Source of the DNA: Zygnema cylindricum
Lineage: Eukaryota; Streptophyta; Zygnematophyceae; Zygnematales; Zygnemataceae
Length of the DNA stretch: 64,000 bases
Direction of reading: 5' to 3'
Assembly: GCA_037447655.1 (NCBI GenBank)
Contig: JBBHKE010002008.1
Coordinates: forward strand, 145,194-209,193
Below the pieces are notes generated by a model. It did not search any database. It saw only the letters and a program-made list of their open reading frames with translations, and was not told the DNA's origin. Of this stretch, positions 9,122-22,140 are shown one piece after another. The translations under genes and the position numbers were made by a program. Numbering within the stretch: position 1 is the first letter of the stretch; each line of letters starts with the position of its first letter.

Positions 9122-10586
9122 TGTTTGTTATTTGGTCTAAAATAGACCGCAGAAGCCACCCAAACTATCAAACAAAAAGCTTAGCAAAGCTAGGCCAATG
9201 AACTACCATATTGAAATGCATCCTCCAAATGACACACATGCGTTCACAGACGCAACAAATAGCAATTAGGGTAAGATGAAAATCACAACAAACCCTAAAA
9301 CAATGCGTACACAGACGCAACAAAATGCATACACAGATGCATTAACAATCCGTACACAGACGGAGCAGCATGCGCACACAAACGCATGAATAACATCTAG
9401 GGATACATGAAAATCACAATAAACCCTAGGACAAATGCATAAATAATGCATAGCAAACAAGTATATAAATAACATATATAAATAATAATAAAATAATGCA
9501 TCACACTTAAACAAAAGTATAACCAAATAATAAATGAATAATTCAAGTATAATCAATATATCACTCACAGTGCGTAACCTAATCGACAACCCTAAAATAT
9601 TACATCTTTGGTCCCTACTTCACTTAACAAGCATTGATGATTAATTCCTAACAAAGCTAATTCCTATATATACACTTGTGAGCTGTCAACGAATCACTAA
9701 GTGTCAAAATAATCAATGTAAATTACGTAACTGTCACTAAATCCTATTTACGCATAATAACCTTCTTGTAAGAGTAACTAATCGTAAGCGTCCACCTGAG
9801 AGTCAAGCAATCGTAAGCGTACACTTGTCTACAAGTACGATATTTTACACACAAATTAAACCGTCGAAACCCTAATTGACCACGTAAATATAAACGTCAT
9901 AAAAAACAATAATTTATTAATGCAAATAAGACAAAGTAATGTTGTTCCAAATATTTTCAAGTACACACAATCTCACAAAATCGTATGCTGAGTCATCTGA
10001 GTCAATCAACGAAACTCTTCGAATTCCATAAAGCAATCCGGAACGTCCAAAATAAACATCGTGTGATTGACGCAATTTCGCGTCACCACTACTGGAAAAA
10101 ATCTCAGCGGCCTATATCCGCCGTCCGTCGCTCTTAATCGGCACCCTCGATGTCGCGCCGCGTGGTCATAAAATTCCAATTGAAATCTGCGCGTGTCGTC
10201 AAATATCTCACGAATGTCGCGAAGCGAATTCAAGTCCACTTGCGAAATAATTTATCGTACAGCCGAAATCATTTCCGTACCTCAAACGCGTCATTTGTAA
10301 TAAATGCGCTTGTCACATTTTGTTTCGTACGCCATGCGTACATTTTCACACACTTCGAATATTAAACGTCGGATCGGCTCGCGATCCGCCGTCCATTTCT
10401 CCTTACGCAAACCGTACTTTTACAAATGTTTGTTCGCGTCACTGCAATTAAATTACGTAATCTATTCAAACCTCCACACTAAATTTTATGAGTACTTACG
10501 CATTAAAAATCGCGTCAAGTACGCTCGAAATGTCGCGTACGCATGAAACGTCGTGTATGCACGAAACTAAATCTTTAAAAACAACA
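9122..10586 (-). repeat. ARR LTR1 (outer, left)
   Basis: 1,465 bp. Its left end differs from the inner LTRs (tgtttgttatttggtct in place of tgttgttctttggtat), as expected for the true outer end of the element. Its right portion is identical by eye to LTR2-LTR4. Confidence 0.85.
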
Positions 10587-11732
10587 CTCCCCCGAAAATT
10601 TAGTTTCGTGCATCCATGGAGCCACGTCATCAGCTGTCACACATGCCATCAGCTGTCACACGTCTCCTCCATCTGCCTCCTTCAACTGAATTCGCCAATT
10701 TCTTCTAACGAATTAAGCCTCCCTCGCTGCACCACTGCTTCCGCTGCCTCCTTAAAGTTTCCAAATTATTTTTTATATATATATATATATTTTTATTTTC
10801 AAATTACAACAATTTTGTTTTCTACCAATATCTAAATCTGAAACTACATTCCCAAAATTCTATCACAAATCAACTAAAAATTAAAACCAAAAGATCACAC
10901 TAATAATATATCCCCACTCAAATAGTTTCTACCTCACTATAACAAATCTAGATTTCAAATTTTTCATTTAATAATAAAATCCCAAAATTTCCCATTAAAC
11001 AAAAACTATATTCCCAAAAATTCTATCGAGATACACAAACAAAATCCCACAAAATCCTCTTACTACCACAACAATTTTAAAAAAACTAATCTTTTCAAAG
11101 TTCTAGATTTTTCAAACCCTTTACTTAATTCCCAAATTTTCTACAAAGAAGTATTAAAAGAAAAACAAAATAAAAATAAACTCCACAACCTTTATCCATT
11201 TTTTTCTCTTTCCCACATTTTTCCAAAAACTCCAAATATTTTACATTTCGTAAAACTTCCAACAACTCAATAATTATCTTACAAATCCCTTTTCCAACAA
11301 TCATAGATCCACCAAATTCGGATCTTTCACCAAATGCCACAACTCCACCTTTCGGATATCTCTCCCCCAAATGTCGAAACTCCACCTTCCAAATTTCTCC
11401 ATCAAACGTCGAATCTCCACCAAATGTCAAAACTTCCACCGAATGGCAAAACTCCACCCTCTGGAACTCTCCACCAAAAACAAATCCTCCACATTCCGAA
11501 TCTCTCCACCATAAACAAACAAAAATTCTTTCACACGAGGGTAACATTACTCAAAAGTTCACCTTCTCAAAGTTAACCCTTGTGGAGATGCGGTCAGCAA
11601 CATACCAAGACTATGATAAGGCCGATGATGCAAAACTCATACAAGAACAATATTAACCCGCTACAATGCGTTAGACTCAAACCTACCTCGACTCAACCTA
11701 ACGTATGATAGATGGGGGGTGGGCCCATAACC
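10587..11732 (-). repeat. ARR internal region 1
   Basis: 1,146 bp between LTR1 and LTR2, with the purine tract (reverse complement) at the left end and PBS complement ggtgggcccataacc at 11718-11732. It contains a (TA)n microsatellite near 10773 and a string of degenerate tccacc-rich repeats at about 11330-11510. No retroviral domain is visible. The minus-strand ORF at 11125-11547 is made of these repeats and is not considered a gene. Confidence 0.85.
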
Positions 11733-13196
11733 TGTTGTTCTTTGGTATAAAATAGACCACAAAAGCCACCCAAACTATTAAACAAAAAGCTTAGCAAAGC
11801 TAGGCCAATGAACTACCATATTGAAATGCATCCTCCAAATGACACACATGCGTTCACAGACGCAACAAATAGCAATTAGGGTAAGATGAAAATCACAACA
11901 GACCCTAAAACAAGGCGTACACAGACGCAACAAAATGCATACACAGATGCATTAACAATCCGTACACAGACGGAGCAGCATGCGCACACAGACGCATGAA
12001 TAACATCTAGGGTTACATGAAAATCACAAGAAACCCTAGGACAAATGCATAAATAATGCATAGCAAACAAGTATATAAATAACATATATAAATAATAATA
12101 AAATAATGCATCACACTTAAACAAAAGTATAACCAAATAATACATGAATAATTCAAGTATAATCAATATATCACTCACAGTGCATAACCTAATCGACAAC
12201 CCTAAAATATTACATCTTTGGTCCCTACTTCACTTAACAAGCATTGATGATTAATTCCTAACAAAGCTCATTCCTATATATACACTTGTGAGCTGTCAAC
12301 GAATCACTAAGTGTCAAAATAACCAATGTAAATTACGTAACTGTCACTAAATCCTATTTACGCATAATAACCTTCTTGTAAGAGTAACTAATCGTAAGCG
12401 TCCACCTGAGAGTCAAGCAATCGTAAGCGTACACTTGTCTACAAGTACGATATTTTACACACAAATTAAACCGTCGAAACCCTAATTGACCACGTAAATA
12501 TAAACGTCATAAAAAACAATAATTTATTAATGCAAATAAGACAAAGTAATGTTGTTCCAAATATTTTCAAGTACACACAATCTCACAAAATCGTATGCTG
12601 AGTCATCTGAGTCAATCAACGAAACTCTTCGAATTCCATAAAGCAATCCGGAACGTCCAAAATAAACATCGTGTGATTGACGCAATTTCGCGTCACCACT
12701 ACTGGAAAAAATCTCAGCGGCCTATATCCGCCGTCCGTCGCTCTTAATCGGCACCCTCGATGTCGCGCCGCGTGGTCATAAAATTCCAATTGAAATCTGC
12801 GCGTGTCGTCAAATATCTCACGAATGTCGCGAAGCGAATTCAAGTCCACTTGCGAAATAATTTATCGTACAGCCGAAATCATTTCCGTACCTCAAACGCG
12901 TCATTTGTAATAAATGCGCTTGTCACATTTTGTTTCGTACGCCATGCGTACATTTTCACACACTTCGAATATTAAACGTCGGATCGGCTCGCGATCCGCC
13001 GTCCATTTCTCCTTACGCAAACCGTACTTTTACAAATGTTTGTTCGCGTCACTGCAATTAAATTACGTAATCTATTCAAACCTCCACACTAAATTTTATG
13101 AGTACTTACGCATTAAAAATCGCGTCAAGTACGCTCGAAATGTCGCGTACGCATGAAACGTCGTGTATGCACGAAACTAAATCTTTAAAAACAACA
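11733..13196 (-). repeat. ARR LTR2 (inner, recombinant)
   Basis: 1,464 bp. Markers in its left half (agggttacatg, caagaaaccc, aagctcattcc, aaccaatgta) match LTR5, while its right half matches LTR1. The switch lies roughly between 12,310 and 12,620. Confidence 0.85.
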
Positions 13197-14339
13197 CTCC
13201 CCCGAAAATTTAGTTTCGTGCATCCATGGAGCCACGTCATCAGCTGTCACACATGCCATCAGCTGTCACACGTCTCCTCCATCTGCCTCCTTCAACTGAA
13301 TTCGCCAATTTCTTCTAACGAATTAAGCCTCCCTCGCTGCACCACTGCTTCCGCTGCCTCGTTAAAGTTTCCAAATTATTTTTTATATATATATATATTT
13401 TTATTTTCAAATTACAACAATTTTGTTTTCTACCAATATCTAAATCTGAAACTACATTCCCAAAATTCTATCACAAATCAACTAAAAATTAAAACCAAAA
13501 GATCACACTAATAATATATCCCCACTCAAATAGTTTCTACCTCACTATAACAAATCTAGATTTCAAATTTTTCATTTAATAATCAAATCCAAAAATTTCC
13601 CATTAAACAAAAACTATATTCCCAAAATTTCTATCGAAATACACAAACAAAATCCCACAAATTCCTCTAACTACCACAACAATTTTGAAAAAACTAATCT
13701 TTTCAAAGTTCTAGATTTTTCAAACCCTTTACTTAATTCCCAAATTTTCTACAAACATGTATTAAAAAAAAAACAAAATAAAAATAAACTCTACAACCTT
13801 TATCCAATTTTTTCTCTTTCCCACATTTTTTCAAAAACTCCAAATATTTTACATTTCCCAAAACTTCCAACAACTCAATAATTATCTTACAAATCCCTTT
13901 TCCAACAATCATAGATCCACCAAATTCGGATCTTTCACCAAATGCCACAACTCCACCTTTCGGATATCTCTCCCCCAATGTCGAAACTCCACCTTCCAAA
14001 TTTCTCCATCAATCGTCGAATCTCCACCAAATGTCAAAATTTCCACCGAATGGCAAAACTCCACCCTCTAGAACTCTCCACCAAAAAAAAATCCTCCACA
14101 TTCCGAATCTCTCCACCATAAACAATCAAAAATTCTTTCACACGAGGGTAACATTACTCAAAAGTTCACCTTCTCAAAGTTAACCCTTGTGGAGATGCGG
14201 TCAGCAACATACCAAGACTATGATAAGGCCGATGATGCAAAACTCATACAAGACCAATATTAACCCGCTACAATGCGTTAGACTCAAACCTACCTCGACT
14301 CAACCTAACGTATGATAGATGGGGGGTGGGCCCATAACC
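13197..14339 (-). repeat. ARR internal region 2
   Basis: 1,143 bp, PBS complement at 14325-14339. It carries gcctcgttaaag and a short (TA)n, like INT4. It also has private variants in its middle (aatccaaaaattt, acaaacatgtatt) that the other three internals lack. Confidence 0.85.
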
Positions 14340-15803
14340 TGTTGTTCTTTGGTATAAAATAGACCACAAAAGCCACCCAAACTATTAAACAAAAAGCTTA
14401 GCAAAGCTAGGCCAATGAACTACCATATTGAAATGCATCCTCCAAATGACACACATGCGTTCACAGACGCAACAAATAGCAATTAGGGTAAGATGAAAAT
14501 CACAACAGACCCTAAAACAATGCGTACACAGACGCAACAAAATGCATACACAGATGCATTAACAATCCGTACACAGACGGAGCAGCATGCGCACACAAAC
14601 GCATGAATAACATCTAGGGATACATGAAAATCACAATAAACCCTAGGACAAATGCATAAATAATGCATAGCAAACAAGTATATAAATAACATATATAAAT
14701 AATAATAAAATAATGCATCACACTTAAACAAAAGTATAACCAAATAATAAATGAATAATTCAAGTATAATCAATATATCACTCACAGTGCGTAACCTAAT
14801 CGACAACCCTAAAATATTACATCTTTGGTCCCTACTTCACTTAACAAGCATTGATGATTAATTCCTAACAAAGCTAATTCCTATATATACACTTGTGAGC
14901 TGTCAACGAATCACTAAGTGTCAAAATAATCAATGTAAATTACGTAACTGTCACTAAATCCTATTTACGCATAATAACCTTCTTGTAAGAGTAACTAATC
15001 GTAAGCGTCCACCTGAGAGTCAAGCAATCGTAAGCGTACACTTGTCTACAAGTACGATATTTTACACACAAATTAAACCGTCGAAACCCTAATTGACCAC
15101 GTAAATATAAACGTCATAAAAAACAATAATTTATTAATGCAAATAAGACAAAGTAATGTTGTTCCAAATATTTTCAAGTACACACAATCTCACAAAATCG
15201 TATGCTGAGTCATCTGAGTCAATCAACGAAACTCTTCGAATTCCATAAAGCAATCCGGAACGTCCAAAATAAACATCGTGTGATTGACGCAATTTCGCGT
15301 CACCACTACTGGAAAAAATCTCAGCGGCCTATATCCGCCGTCCGTCGCTCTTAATCGGCACCCTCGATGTCGCGCCGCGTGGTCATAAAATTCCAATTGA
15401 AATCTGCGCGTGTCGTCAAATATCTCACGAATGTCGCGAAGCGAATTCAAGTCCACTTGCGAAATAATTTATCGTACAGCCGAAATCATTTCCGTACCTC
15501 AAACGCGTCATTTGTAATAAATGCGCTTGTCACATTTTGTTTCGTACGCCATGCGTACATTTTCACACACTTCGAATATTAAACGTCGGATCGGCTCGCG
15601 ATCCGCCGTCCATTTCTCCTTACGCAAACCGTACTTTTACAAATGTTTGTTCGCGTCACTGCAATTAAATTACGTAATCTATTCAAACCTCCACACTAAA
15701 TTTTATGAGTACTTACGCATTAAAAATCGCGTCAAGTACGCTCGAAATGTCGCGTACGCATGAAACGTCGTGTATGCACGAAACTAAATCTTTAAAAACA
15801 ACA
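14340..15803 (-). repeat. ARR LTR3 (inner, recombinant)
   Basis: 1,464 bp. Only its leftmost part (up to about 14,510, including cacaacagacc) is of the LTR5 type; from about 14,600 onward it matches LTR1 (agggatacatg, aataaaccc). Confidence 0.85.
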
Positions 15804-16951
15804 CTCCCCCGAAAATTTAGTTTCGTGCATCCATGGAGCCACGTCATCAGCTGTCACACATGCCATCAGCTGTCACACGTCTCCTCCATCTGCCTCCTTC
15901 AACTGAATTCGCCAATTTCTTCTAACGAATTAAGCCTCCCTCGCTGCACCACTGCTTCCGCTGCCTCCTTAAAGTTTCCAAATTATTTTTTATATATATA
16001 TATATATATTTTTATTTTCAAATTACAACAATTTTGTTTTCTACCAATATCTAAATCTGAAACTACATTCCCAAAATTCTATCACAAATCAACTAAAAAT
16101 TAAAACCAAAAGATCACACTAATAATATATCCCCACTCAAATAGTTTCTACCTCACTATAACAAATCTAGATTTCAAATTTTTCATTTAATAATAAAATC
16201 CCAAAATTTCCCATTAAACAAAAACTATATTCCCAAAAATTCTATCGAGATACACAAACAAAATCCCACAAAATCCTCTTACTACCACAACAATTTTAAA
16301 AAAACTAATCTTTTCAAAGTTCTAGATTTTTCAAACCCTTTACTTAATTCCCAAATTTTCTACAAAGAAGTATTAAAAGAAAAACAAAATAAAAATAAAC
16401 TCCACAACCTTTATCCATTTTTTTCTCTTTCCCACATTTTTCCAAAAACTCCAAATATTTTACATTTCGTAAAACTTCCAACAACTCAATAATTATCTTA
16501 CAAATCCCTTTTCCAACAATCATAGATCCACCAAATTCGGATCTTTCACCAAATGCCACAACTCCACCTTTCGGATATCTCTCCCCCAAATGTCGAAACT
16601 CCACCTTCCAAATTTCTCCATCAATCGTCGAATCTCCACCAAATGTCAAAATTTCCACCGAATGGCAAAACTCCACCCTCTAGAACTCTCCACCAAAAAA
16701 AAATCCTCCACATTCCGAATCTCTCCACCATAAACAATCAAAAATTCTTTCACACGAGGGTAACATTACTCAAAAGTTCACCTTCTCAAAGTTAACCCTT
16801 GTGGAGATGCGGTCAGCAACATACCAAGACTATGATAAGGCCGATGATGCAAAACTCATACAAGACCAATATTAACCCGCTACAATGCGTTAGACTCAAA
16901 CCTACCTCGACTCAACCTAACGTATGATAGATGGGGGGTGGGCCCATAACC
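15804..16951 (-). repeat. ARR internal region 3
   Basis: 1,148 bp, PBS complement at 16937-16951. It shares gcctccttaaag with INT1 and has the longest (TA)n. At its right end it shares caatcgtcg and acaagaccaat with INT2, so it is mosaic. Confidence 0.85.
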
Positions 16952-18415
16952 TGTTGTTCTTTGGTATAAAATAGACCACAAAAGCCACCCAAACTATTAA
17001 ACAAAAAGCTTAGCAAAGCTAGGCCAATGAACTACCATATTGAAATGCATCCTCCAAATGACACACATGCGTTCACAGACGCAACAAATAGCAATTAGGG
17101 TAAGATGAAAATCACAACAGACCCTAAAACAATGCGTACACAGACGCAACAAAATGCATACACAGATGCATTAACAATCCGTACACAGACGGAGCAGCAT
17201 GCGCACACAAACGCATGAATAACATCTAGGGATACATGAAAATCACAATAAACCCTAGGACAAATGCATAAATAATGCATAGCAAACAAGTATTTAAATA
17301 ACATATATAAATAATAATAAAATAACGCATCACACTTAAACAAAAGTATAACCAAATAATAAATGAATAATTCAAGTATAATCAATATATCACTCACAGT
17401 GCGTAACCTAATCGACAACCCTAAAATATTACATCTTTGGTCCCTACTTCACTTAACAAGCATTGATGATTAATTCCTAACAAAGCTAATTCCTATATAT
17501 ACACTTGTGAGCTGTCAACGAATCACTAAGTGTCAAAATAATCAATGTAAATTACGTAACTGTCACTAAATCCTATTTACGCATAATAACCTTCTTGTAA
17601 GAGTAACTAATCGTAAGCGTCCACCTGAGAGTCAAGCAATCGTAAGCGTACACTTGTCTACAAGTACGATATTTTACACACAAATTAAACCGTCGAAACC
17701 CTAATTGACCACGTAAATATAAACGTCATAAAAAACAATAATTTATTAATGCAAATAAGACAAAGTAATGTTGTTCCAAATATTTTCAAGTACACACAAT
17801 CTCACAAAATCGTATGCTGAGTCATCTGAGTCAATCAACGAAACTCTTCGAATTCCATAAAGCAATCCGGAACGTCCAAAATAAACATCGTGTGATTGAC
17901 GCAATTTCGCGTCACCACTACTGGAAAAAATCTCAGCGGCCTATATCCGCCGTCCGTCGCTCTTAATCGGCACCCTCGATGTCGCGCCGCGTGGTCATAA
18001 AATTCCAATTGAAATCTGCGCGTGTCGTCAAATATCTCACGAATGTCGCGAAGCGAATTCAAGTCCACTTGCGAAATAATTTATCGTACAGCCGAAATCA
18101 TTTCCGTACCTCAAACGCGTCATTTGTAATAAATGCGCTTGTCACATTTTGTTTCGTACGCCATGCGTACATTTTCACACACTTCGAATATTAAACGTCG
18201 GATCGGCTCGCGATCCGCCGTCCATTTCTCCTTACGCAAACCGTACTTTTACAAATGTTTGTTCGCGTCACTGCAATTAAATTACGTAATCTATTCAAAC
18301 CTCCACACTAAATTTTATGAGTACTTACGCATTAAAAATCGCGTCAAGTACGCTCGAAATGTCGCGTACGCATGAAACGTCGTGTATGCACGAAACTAAA
18401 TCTTTAAAAACAACA
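16952..18415 (-). repeat. ARR LTR4 (inner, recombinant)
   Basis: 1,464 bp. It has agggatacatg and aataaaccc (LTR1 type), then gtatttaaat and aacgcatcac (LTR5 type), then LTR1 type again. This pattern suggests gene conversion rather than a single crossover. Confidence 0.85.
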
Positions 18416-19559
18416 CTCCCCCGAAAATTTAGTTTCGTGCATCCATGGAGCCACGTCATCAGCTGTCACACATGCCATCAGCTGTCACACGTCTCCTCCA
18501 TCTGCCTCCTTCAACTGAATTCGCCAATTTCTTCTAACGAATTAAGCCTCCCTCGCTGCACCACTGCTTCCGCTGCCTCGTTAAAGTTTCCAAATTATTT
18601 TTTATATATATATATATTTTTATTTTCAAATTACAACAATTTTGTTTTCTACCAATATCTAAATCTGAAACTACATTCCCAAAATTCTATCACAAATCAA
18701 CTAAAAATTAAAACCAAAAGATCACACTAATAATATATCCCCACTCAAATAGTTTCTACCTCACTATAACAAATCTAGATTTCAAATTTTTCATTTGATA
18801 ATAAAATCCCAAAATTTCCCATTAAACAAAAACTATATTCCCAAAAATTCTATCGAGATACACAAACAAAATCCCACAAAATCCTCTTACTACCACAACA
18901 ATTTTAAAAAAACTAATCTTTTCAAAGTTCTAGATTTTTCAAACCCTTTACTTAATTCCCAAATTTTCTACAAAGAAGTATTAAAAGAAAAACAAAATAA
19001 AAATAAACTCCACAACCTTTATCCATTTTTTTCTCTTTCCCACATTTTTCCAAAAACTCCAAATATTTTACATTTCGTAAAACTTCCAACAACTCAATAA
19101 TTATCTTACAAATCCCTTTTCCAACAATCATAGATCCACCAAATTCGGATCTTTCACCAAATGCCACAACTCCACCTTTCGGATATCTCTCCCCCAAATG
19201 TCGAAACTCCACCTTCCAAATTTCTCCATCAATCGTCGAATCTCCACCAAATGTCAAAATTTCCACCGAATGGCAAAACTCCACCCTCTAGAACTCTCCA
19301 CCAAAAAAAAATCCTCCACATTCCGAATCTCTCCACCATAAACAATCAAAAATTCTTTCACACGAGGGTAACATTACTCAAAAGTTCACCTTCTCAAAGT
19401 TAACCCTTGTGGAGATGCGGTCAGCAACATACCAAGACTATGATAAGGCCGATGATGCAAAACTCATACAAGAACAATATTAACCCGCTACAATGCGTTA
19501 GACTCAAACCTACCTCGACTCAACCTAACGTATGATAGATGGGGGGTGGGCCCATAACC
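18416..19559 (-). repeat. ARR internal region 4
   Basis: 1,144 bp, PBS complement at 19545-19559. Its left end is like INT2 (gcctcgttaaag, short (TA)n); from about 18,800 it is like INT1 and INT3. Confidence 0.85.
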
Positions 19560-21023
19560 TGTTGTTCTTTGGTATAAAATAGACCACAAAAGCCACCCAA
19601 ACTATTAAACAAAAAGCTTAGCAAAGCTAGGCCAATGAACTACCATATTGAAATGCATCCTCCAAATGACACACATGCGTTCACAGACGCAACAAATAGC
19701 AATTAGGGTAAGATGAAAATCACAACAGACCCTAAAACAATGCGTACACAGACGCAACAAAATGCATACACAGATGCATTAACAATCCGTACACAGACGG
19801 AGCAGCATGCGCACACAAACGCATGAATAACATCTAGGGTTACATGAAAATCACAAGAAACCCTAGGACAAATGCATAAATAATGCATAGCAAACAAGTA
19901 TTTAAATAACATATATAAATAATAATAAAATAACGCATCACACTTAAATAAAAGTATAACCAAATAATAAATGAATAATTCAAGTATAATCAATATATCA
20001 CTCACAGTGCATAACCTAATCGACAACCCTAAAATATTACATCTTTCGTCCCTACTTCACTTAACAAGCATTGATGATTAATTCCTAACAAAGCTCATTC
20101 CTATATATACACTTGTGAGCTGTCAACGAATTACTAAGTGTCAAAATAACCAATGTAAATTACGTAACTGTCACTAAATCCTATTTACGCATAATAACTT
20201 CTAGTAAGAGTAACTAATCGTAAGCGTCCACCTGAGAGTCAAACAATCGTAAGCGTACACTTGTCTACAAGTACGATATTTTTCACACAAATTAAACCGT
20301 CGAAACCCTAATTGACCACGTAAATATAAACGTCATAAAAAACAGTAATTTATTAATGCAAAAAAGACAAAGAAATGTTGTTCCAAATATTTTCAAGTAC
20401 ACACAATCTCACAAAATCGTATGCTGAGTCATCTGAGTCAATCAACGAAACTCCTCGAATTTCGTAAACCAATCCGGGAAGTCCAAATTTAACATTGTGT
20501 GATTGACGCGATTTCGTGTCACCATTACTGGAAAAAATCTCAGCGGCCTATATCCGCCGTCTGTCGCTCTTAATTGGCACCCTCGATGTCGCGCTGCGTG
20601 GTCATAAAAATCCAATTGAAATCTGCGCGTGTCGTCAAATATCTCACGAATGTCGCGAAGCGAATTCAAGTCCACTTGGCGAAATAAATTATTGTACAGC
20701 CGAAATCATTTCCGTTCCTCAAACGCGTCCTTTGTAATAAATGTGCTTGTCACATTTTGTTTCGTACACCATGCGTACATTTTCACACACTACGAACATT
20801 AAACGTCGGATTGCTTCGCGATCCGCTGTCCATTTCTCCTTCTGCAAATCGTACTTTTACAAACGTTTGTTCACGTCACTTCAATTAAATTTCGTAATCC
20901 ATTCGAACCTCCACACTAAATTTTTTGAGTACTTACTCATTAAAAATCGCGTCAAGTACGCACGAAATGTCGCGTACGCATGAAACGTCGCGTACGCACG
21001 AAACTAAATCTTCAAAAACAACA
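19560..21023 (-). repeat. ARR LTR5 (outer, right)
   Basis: 1,464 bp. From about 20,430 to its end it differs from LTR1-LTR4 at roughly forty or more positions by eye, whereas LTR1-LTR4 are identical to each other there. This marks it as the original right LTR of an old insertion. Confidence 0.85.
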
Positions 21024-21389
21024 CTATGGGCCAAATACCTTTCTATATTTTACAATGAATTGATTGGCTCCGTACTTCAGTAGTAGAGGGATTAGAGAGG
21101 GGCTTATGACTAAGGAAAATTATAGGTATCCACCTATCTCTCTCAAAGAGAGCTCATGTAGAAAAGGTCATCTTTGACAATATATAATTAACTGCTCAGG
21201 GGAGCAAATTCAAGGACTCGTTTTGTAACAGACACAGGGGAGTCTATTTTGCTAAGGGGTGAAGTCAGATTAGTCTGTATTCTGTCAGGGTGTCAATAAT
21301 ACTCATACAAAGACTAAGGGATTGAGGCTATACTAGGGGCTTCTGGTAAGTTGCATACTCTGAGTACCAATGGAGGTCTCAGAGTTGCA
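21024..21389 (+). repeat. E1 3' LTR, right part
   Basis: It resumes the E1 LTR after ARR: the gattggctccgtacttcagtag block, the ggggagtct block, and the end ...GGAGGTCTCAGAGTTGCA. Together with 8562-9121 this gives an LTR of about 926 bp. Confidence 0.8.
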
Positions 21390-22140
21390 GACGTGGCATG
21401 ACCTAGCACCAGGTGGAAGGATAAAATTTTTGTTGCAAGAATTCTGGGGAACATACGGACGAGTGGAAGAGTTACTCGCGTCCACTTAGTGGCCTTGTCG
21501 TACACATGCCGTACAGAAAAAAGACATCGGCCGTAGTACCTTTTTGTACTTTACAATCATGTCATTGGTTCGTTTTTCAGTAGATATGGGTTGTGAGAGG
21601 GGTTTACAACTTAGAAAAATCTTGTAGGTAGTCACCTCTCTCTAAGAGAGCTCTTGTATAAGATTAGCATTTTTGTTGGTTCATAACTTATCGGTTAGTT
21701 GGTCGTTTTTAGTGATTATTTTTGTTTCGGACTCAAGCGAGTCCACGCTGCACAGGGGTGATATCACAGTATCATTTTGATTTATTGGGAAGCAGTGGTT
21801 TTGGCTTGAAGTGGGTTAGCTAAAAACTATCTAGAGGCTTCCTGAATTCTGTAGTCCAATAGAGGACAGAGAATTGCAAGTTATGGGCCCACCCTCTATG
21901 GTGCCCACCTTCAATGGATCTGGGTTAATCTATTGGGAAGCCATGATGATGGGGGCTTTGTGCTAAAAACGATACTGGGTTATAGTCTGTGGACAAGTGA
22001 AACGTCCACCTTCGGGAACTCCACCAAGATTTGGAGGAGTAAGGTTTCCTACAGCTGCAACTGCTTCAACGAAGGAGGTAGATGATGGGGACAGCAGTGT
22101 GTCCGAAAAAGGGAAAGGGAAGTAGACACCCCTCACTCCA
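21390..22140 (+). mobile_element. Inverted LTR-gag fragment of the E3/E5 family
   Basis: 21390-21878 is the 3' half of an E3/E5-family LTR (colinear with the reverse complement of 32470-31983). It is followed by the PBS agttatgggcccacc at 21879-21893 and the start of gag. The gag has stops (GAA to TAA near 21964, GAG to TAG near 22125). At about 22137-22141 the homology flips to minus-strand integrase of E3, with ctcc shared by both sides. The fragment abuts the end of the E1 LTR without any spacer. Confidence 0.8.

Larger units (their letters stand above)
9122..21023 (-). mobile_element. ARR, tandem LTR-internal array of a non-autonomous LTR element (5 LTRs, 4 internals)
   Basis: An 11.9-kb array of order LTR-INT repeated four times and closed by a fifth LTR. 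On the minus strand each LTR starts TGTTG and ends CAACA. Each INT begins with the primer-binding site and ends with the purine tract cgggggag. LTR2 to LTR5 are each 1,464 bp and LTR1 is 1,465 bp; INTs are 1,143-1,148 bp. No gag or pol is present. The element matches the TRIM/LARD idea of a coding-free LTR element, but multiplied in place with shared LTRs. It lies in the E1 3' LTR, whose halves flank it in colinear order. I see no convincing target duplication (tattg on the left, ctatg on the right). Confidence 0.88.

Noticed and set aside
9266-9589. 107-codon minus-strand ORF rich in Cys, Val and Tyr repeated in each ARR LTR
   Set aside because: It arises from short repeats of acacagacgcat-type words. 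It has no recognisable content and is duplicated only because the LTR is.
10087-10100. CACTACTGGAAAAA in ARR LTRs, like the end of a CACTA transposon
   Set aside because: A single short match, with no partner inverted end and no flanking 3-bp duplication.
10006-10239. 77-codon minus-strand ORF present in every ARR LTR
   Set aside because: Its conservation only reflects recent array amplification. In the diverged LTR5 copy it changes as freely as the surrounding DNA, and no domain is seen.
9117-21028. Target duplication for ARR (tattg left, ctatg right)
   Set aside because: Only two of five positions agree; not claimed.
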